This document shows positions 5,457 through 6,335 of a stretch of 6,335 bases of DNA, piece after piece. The DNA is from Planctomycetota bacterium. GTDB lineage: Bacteria; Planctomycetota; Phycisphaerae; UBA1845; PWPN01. Under the pieces are notes generated by a model. That model saw only the letters and a list, made by a program, of their open reading frames with translations. It ran no database searches and was not told the DNA's origin. The first letter of the stretch is position 1; every line of letters starts with the position of its first letter. The position numbers were made by a program, and so were the translations under genes. The stretch spans positions 1-6,335 of the forward strand of contig JACQVT010000140.1 of NCBI GenBank assembly GCA_016209665.1, written 5' to 3'.

Positions 5457-6335
5457 TCATCTGGCTCGTTGTTTGGGCGGGCGGTAGCCGCGGGTCTGGG
5501 CTTCGGCGGGGCTGCTGAAGACGCGGAGGTTGTCGGGGCTGAGGCGGTCGGCCGGGCTCGAGCCGGGCTCGTAGTAGACCTCGCCCTTGGTGCTGGCGAC
5601 CACCGTCTTGTCGGAGGGCGAGCCGGCGGCCTCGGTGAGGAAATCGACGATCAGCTTCTCCACGCCCGCGACCGCGCCGAACATCCGCGTGCCGTGCAAG
5701 GCCGCCACGTCGGTCTTGCCGCCAGCCTTGCTGTCGGACTTGGCGTTGCGTGAAACGTCGGTCCGGCCGGCGACGATCCTCACCTGGGCGCCGGGCACGA
5801 GACGGCCGATCTCCTCGGCGGCGCTGCGCTCCTCGGCCGCGGCCAGCAGCAGCAGCTTGCGGTCCGAGTACTTGCGGGCCGACGCGAGCGAGTCCAAGCC
5901 CAGGTAATCTGCGCCCGGCGTCAGACACACGACCCCATCGACGGACCTGTCGCGGACGGCGTACTCCAGCGCGATGCTGCATCCGACGCTCGCCCCCGCG
6001 AGCACGAACCGGGCCGGGTCCGCCTCCGGCCGACGGGCGAGCCAGCGATAGGCGGCGGCCACGTCGTCGACCATCTCACGGAACAGCCGCGGATCGCGCT
6101 CCTCCACCTTCTGCCGCAGCTTGAGCGACGCCGGCTCGACGCTCTCCCCGTGCCCGCGCAGGTCGATGGCCAGCACCGCGAAACCGGCCCGGTGCAGCAC
6201 GGGCACGAGCGGGTCCCACGTCGAGCGGTCCTGGCCGTACATGTGCAGCAGGATCACCATCGGGCCGCGGCGCTGATGGGGATCGGCGGCCGGCGGCGTG
6301 TACGTGCCCACGAGAGTGATCGGCAGCTGGTCGTC
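5457..6335 (-). CDS. Alpha/beta hydrolase with C-terminal Ada-like tail (start beyond right edge)
   Basis: The frame is open to the right edge (first visible residues DDQLPITLVGTY), so the GTG at 6311 is not needed as a start and the true N-terminus lies outside. The 292 visible residues hold an alpha/beta-hydrolase core: LLHMYGQ oxyanion region (His31), AIDLRGHGES, nucleophile elbow GASVG with Ser116, a probable acid in the AAEERS turn (Glu168/169), and a catalytic His214 in LHGTRMFG. The hydrolase class and substrate cannot be read. The last 37 or so residues (252-288) form a separate segment, GEVYYEPGSSPADRLSPDNL followed by RVFSSPAEAQTRGYRPPK. It has the layout of the Ada/nuclease-associated zinc-binding module, except that every cysteine is gone. 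No signal peptide can be judged because the N-terminus is missing. The gene is convergent with the PEP-CTERM gene, with 102 nt between their stop codons and no clear terminator there. Confidence 0.85.
   Translation of the reverse strand, partial: DDQLPITLVGTYTPPAADPHQRRGPMVILLHMYGQDRSTWDPLVPVLHRAGFAVLAIDLRGHGESVEPASLKLRQKVEERDPRLFREMVDDVAAAYRWLARRPEADPARFVLAGASVGCSIALEYAVRDRSVDGVVCLTPGADYLGLDSLASARKYSDRKLLLLAAAEERSAAEEIGRLVPGAQVRIVAGRTDVSRNAKSDSKAGGKTDVAALHGTRMFGAVAGVEKLIVDFLTEAAGSPSDKTVVASTKGEVYYEPGSSPADRLSPDNLRVFSSPAEAQTRGYRPPKQRAR

Overview
The window is GC-rich and looks like a chromosomal segment of a planctomycete (Planctomycetota, possibly a Phycisphaerae-type lineage). The evidence is a secreted PEP-CTERM protein, a cobalamin-type URO-D family methyltransferase, a short-spaced GT2/GT-C membrane glycosyltransferase pair, and intergenic GC-rich inverted repeats of a style I associate with planctomycete genomes. 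This taxonomic call is an inference from gene content, not from a marker gene. I see no RNA gene, CRISPR array, transposase or phage gene.

Layout: (1) 1-422, minus strand: the N-terminus of a secreted protein running off the left edge, with two in-frame starts separated by a strong hairpin. (2) 423-767: a divergent intergenic region with a long imperfect inverted repeat (472-606) and a 12-bp perfect palindrome (722-733). (3) 768-1778, plus: a URO-D/MtaA-like protein with an intact His-X-Cys...Cys zinc-site pattern. (4) 1779-2058: a palindrome-dense intergenic region with two perfect 10-bp-stem hairpins, one 64-nt imperfect palindrome, and a small hairpin just before the next gene. (5) 2059-4476, plus: a two-gene operon of a polyprenyl-phosphate-sugar-synthase-type GT2 followed 6 nt later by a multi-pass GT-C-like protein. 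(6) 4477-4637: an AT-rich regulatory island with a perfect 8-4-8 inverted repeat, a good sigma70-type promoter and a strong Shine-Dalgarno. (7) 4638-5354, plus: a PEP-CTERM exported protein with a LecA-like region. (8) 5457-6335, minus: an alpha/beta hydrolase (start beyond the right edge), convergent with the PEP-CTERM gene and carrying a C-terminal segment that looks like a cysteine-free version of the Ada-type zinc-binding module.

How the genes may work together: the GT2 and GT-C genes form a coherent pair, in which the first would charge a polyprenyl phosphate with a sugar on the cytoplasmic side and the second would use that donor on the outer face. The PEP-CTERM protein downstream has its own promoter and an exported, sorted product. 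Such proteins can be glycosylated, but a link to the upstream pair is only positional. The URO-D protein and the hydrolase show no functional link to the rest. I do not see a multi-gene defence or biosynthetic system. The most unusual items are the Cys-less Ada-like tail, the operator-like palindrome at 4533-4552, and the two intergenic repeat clusters.
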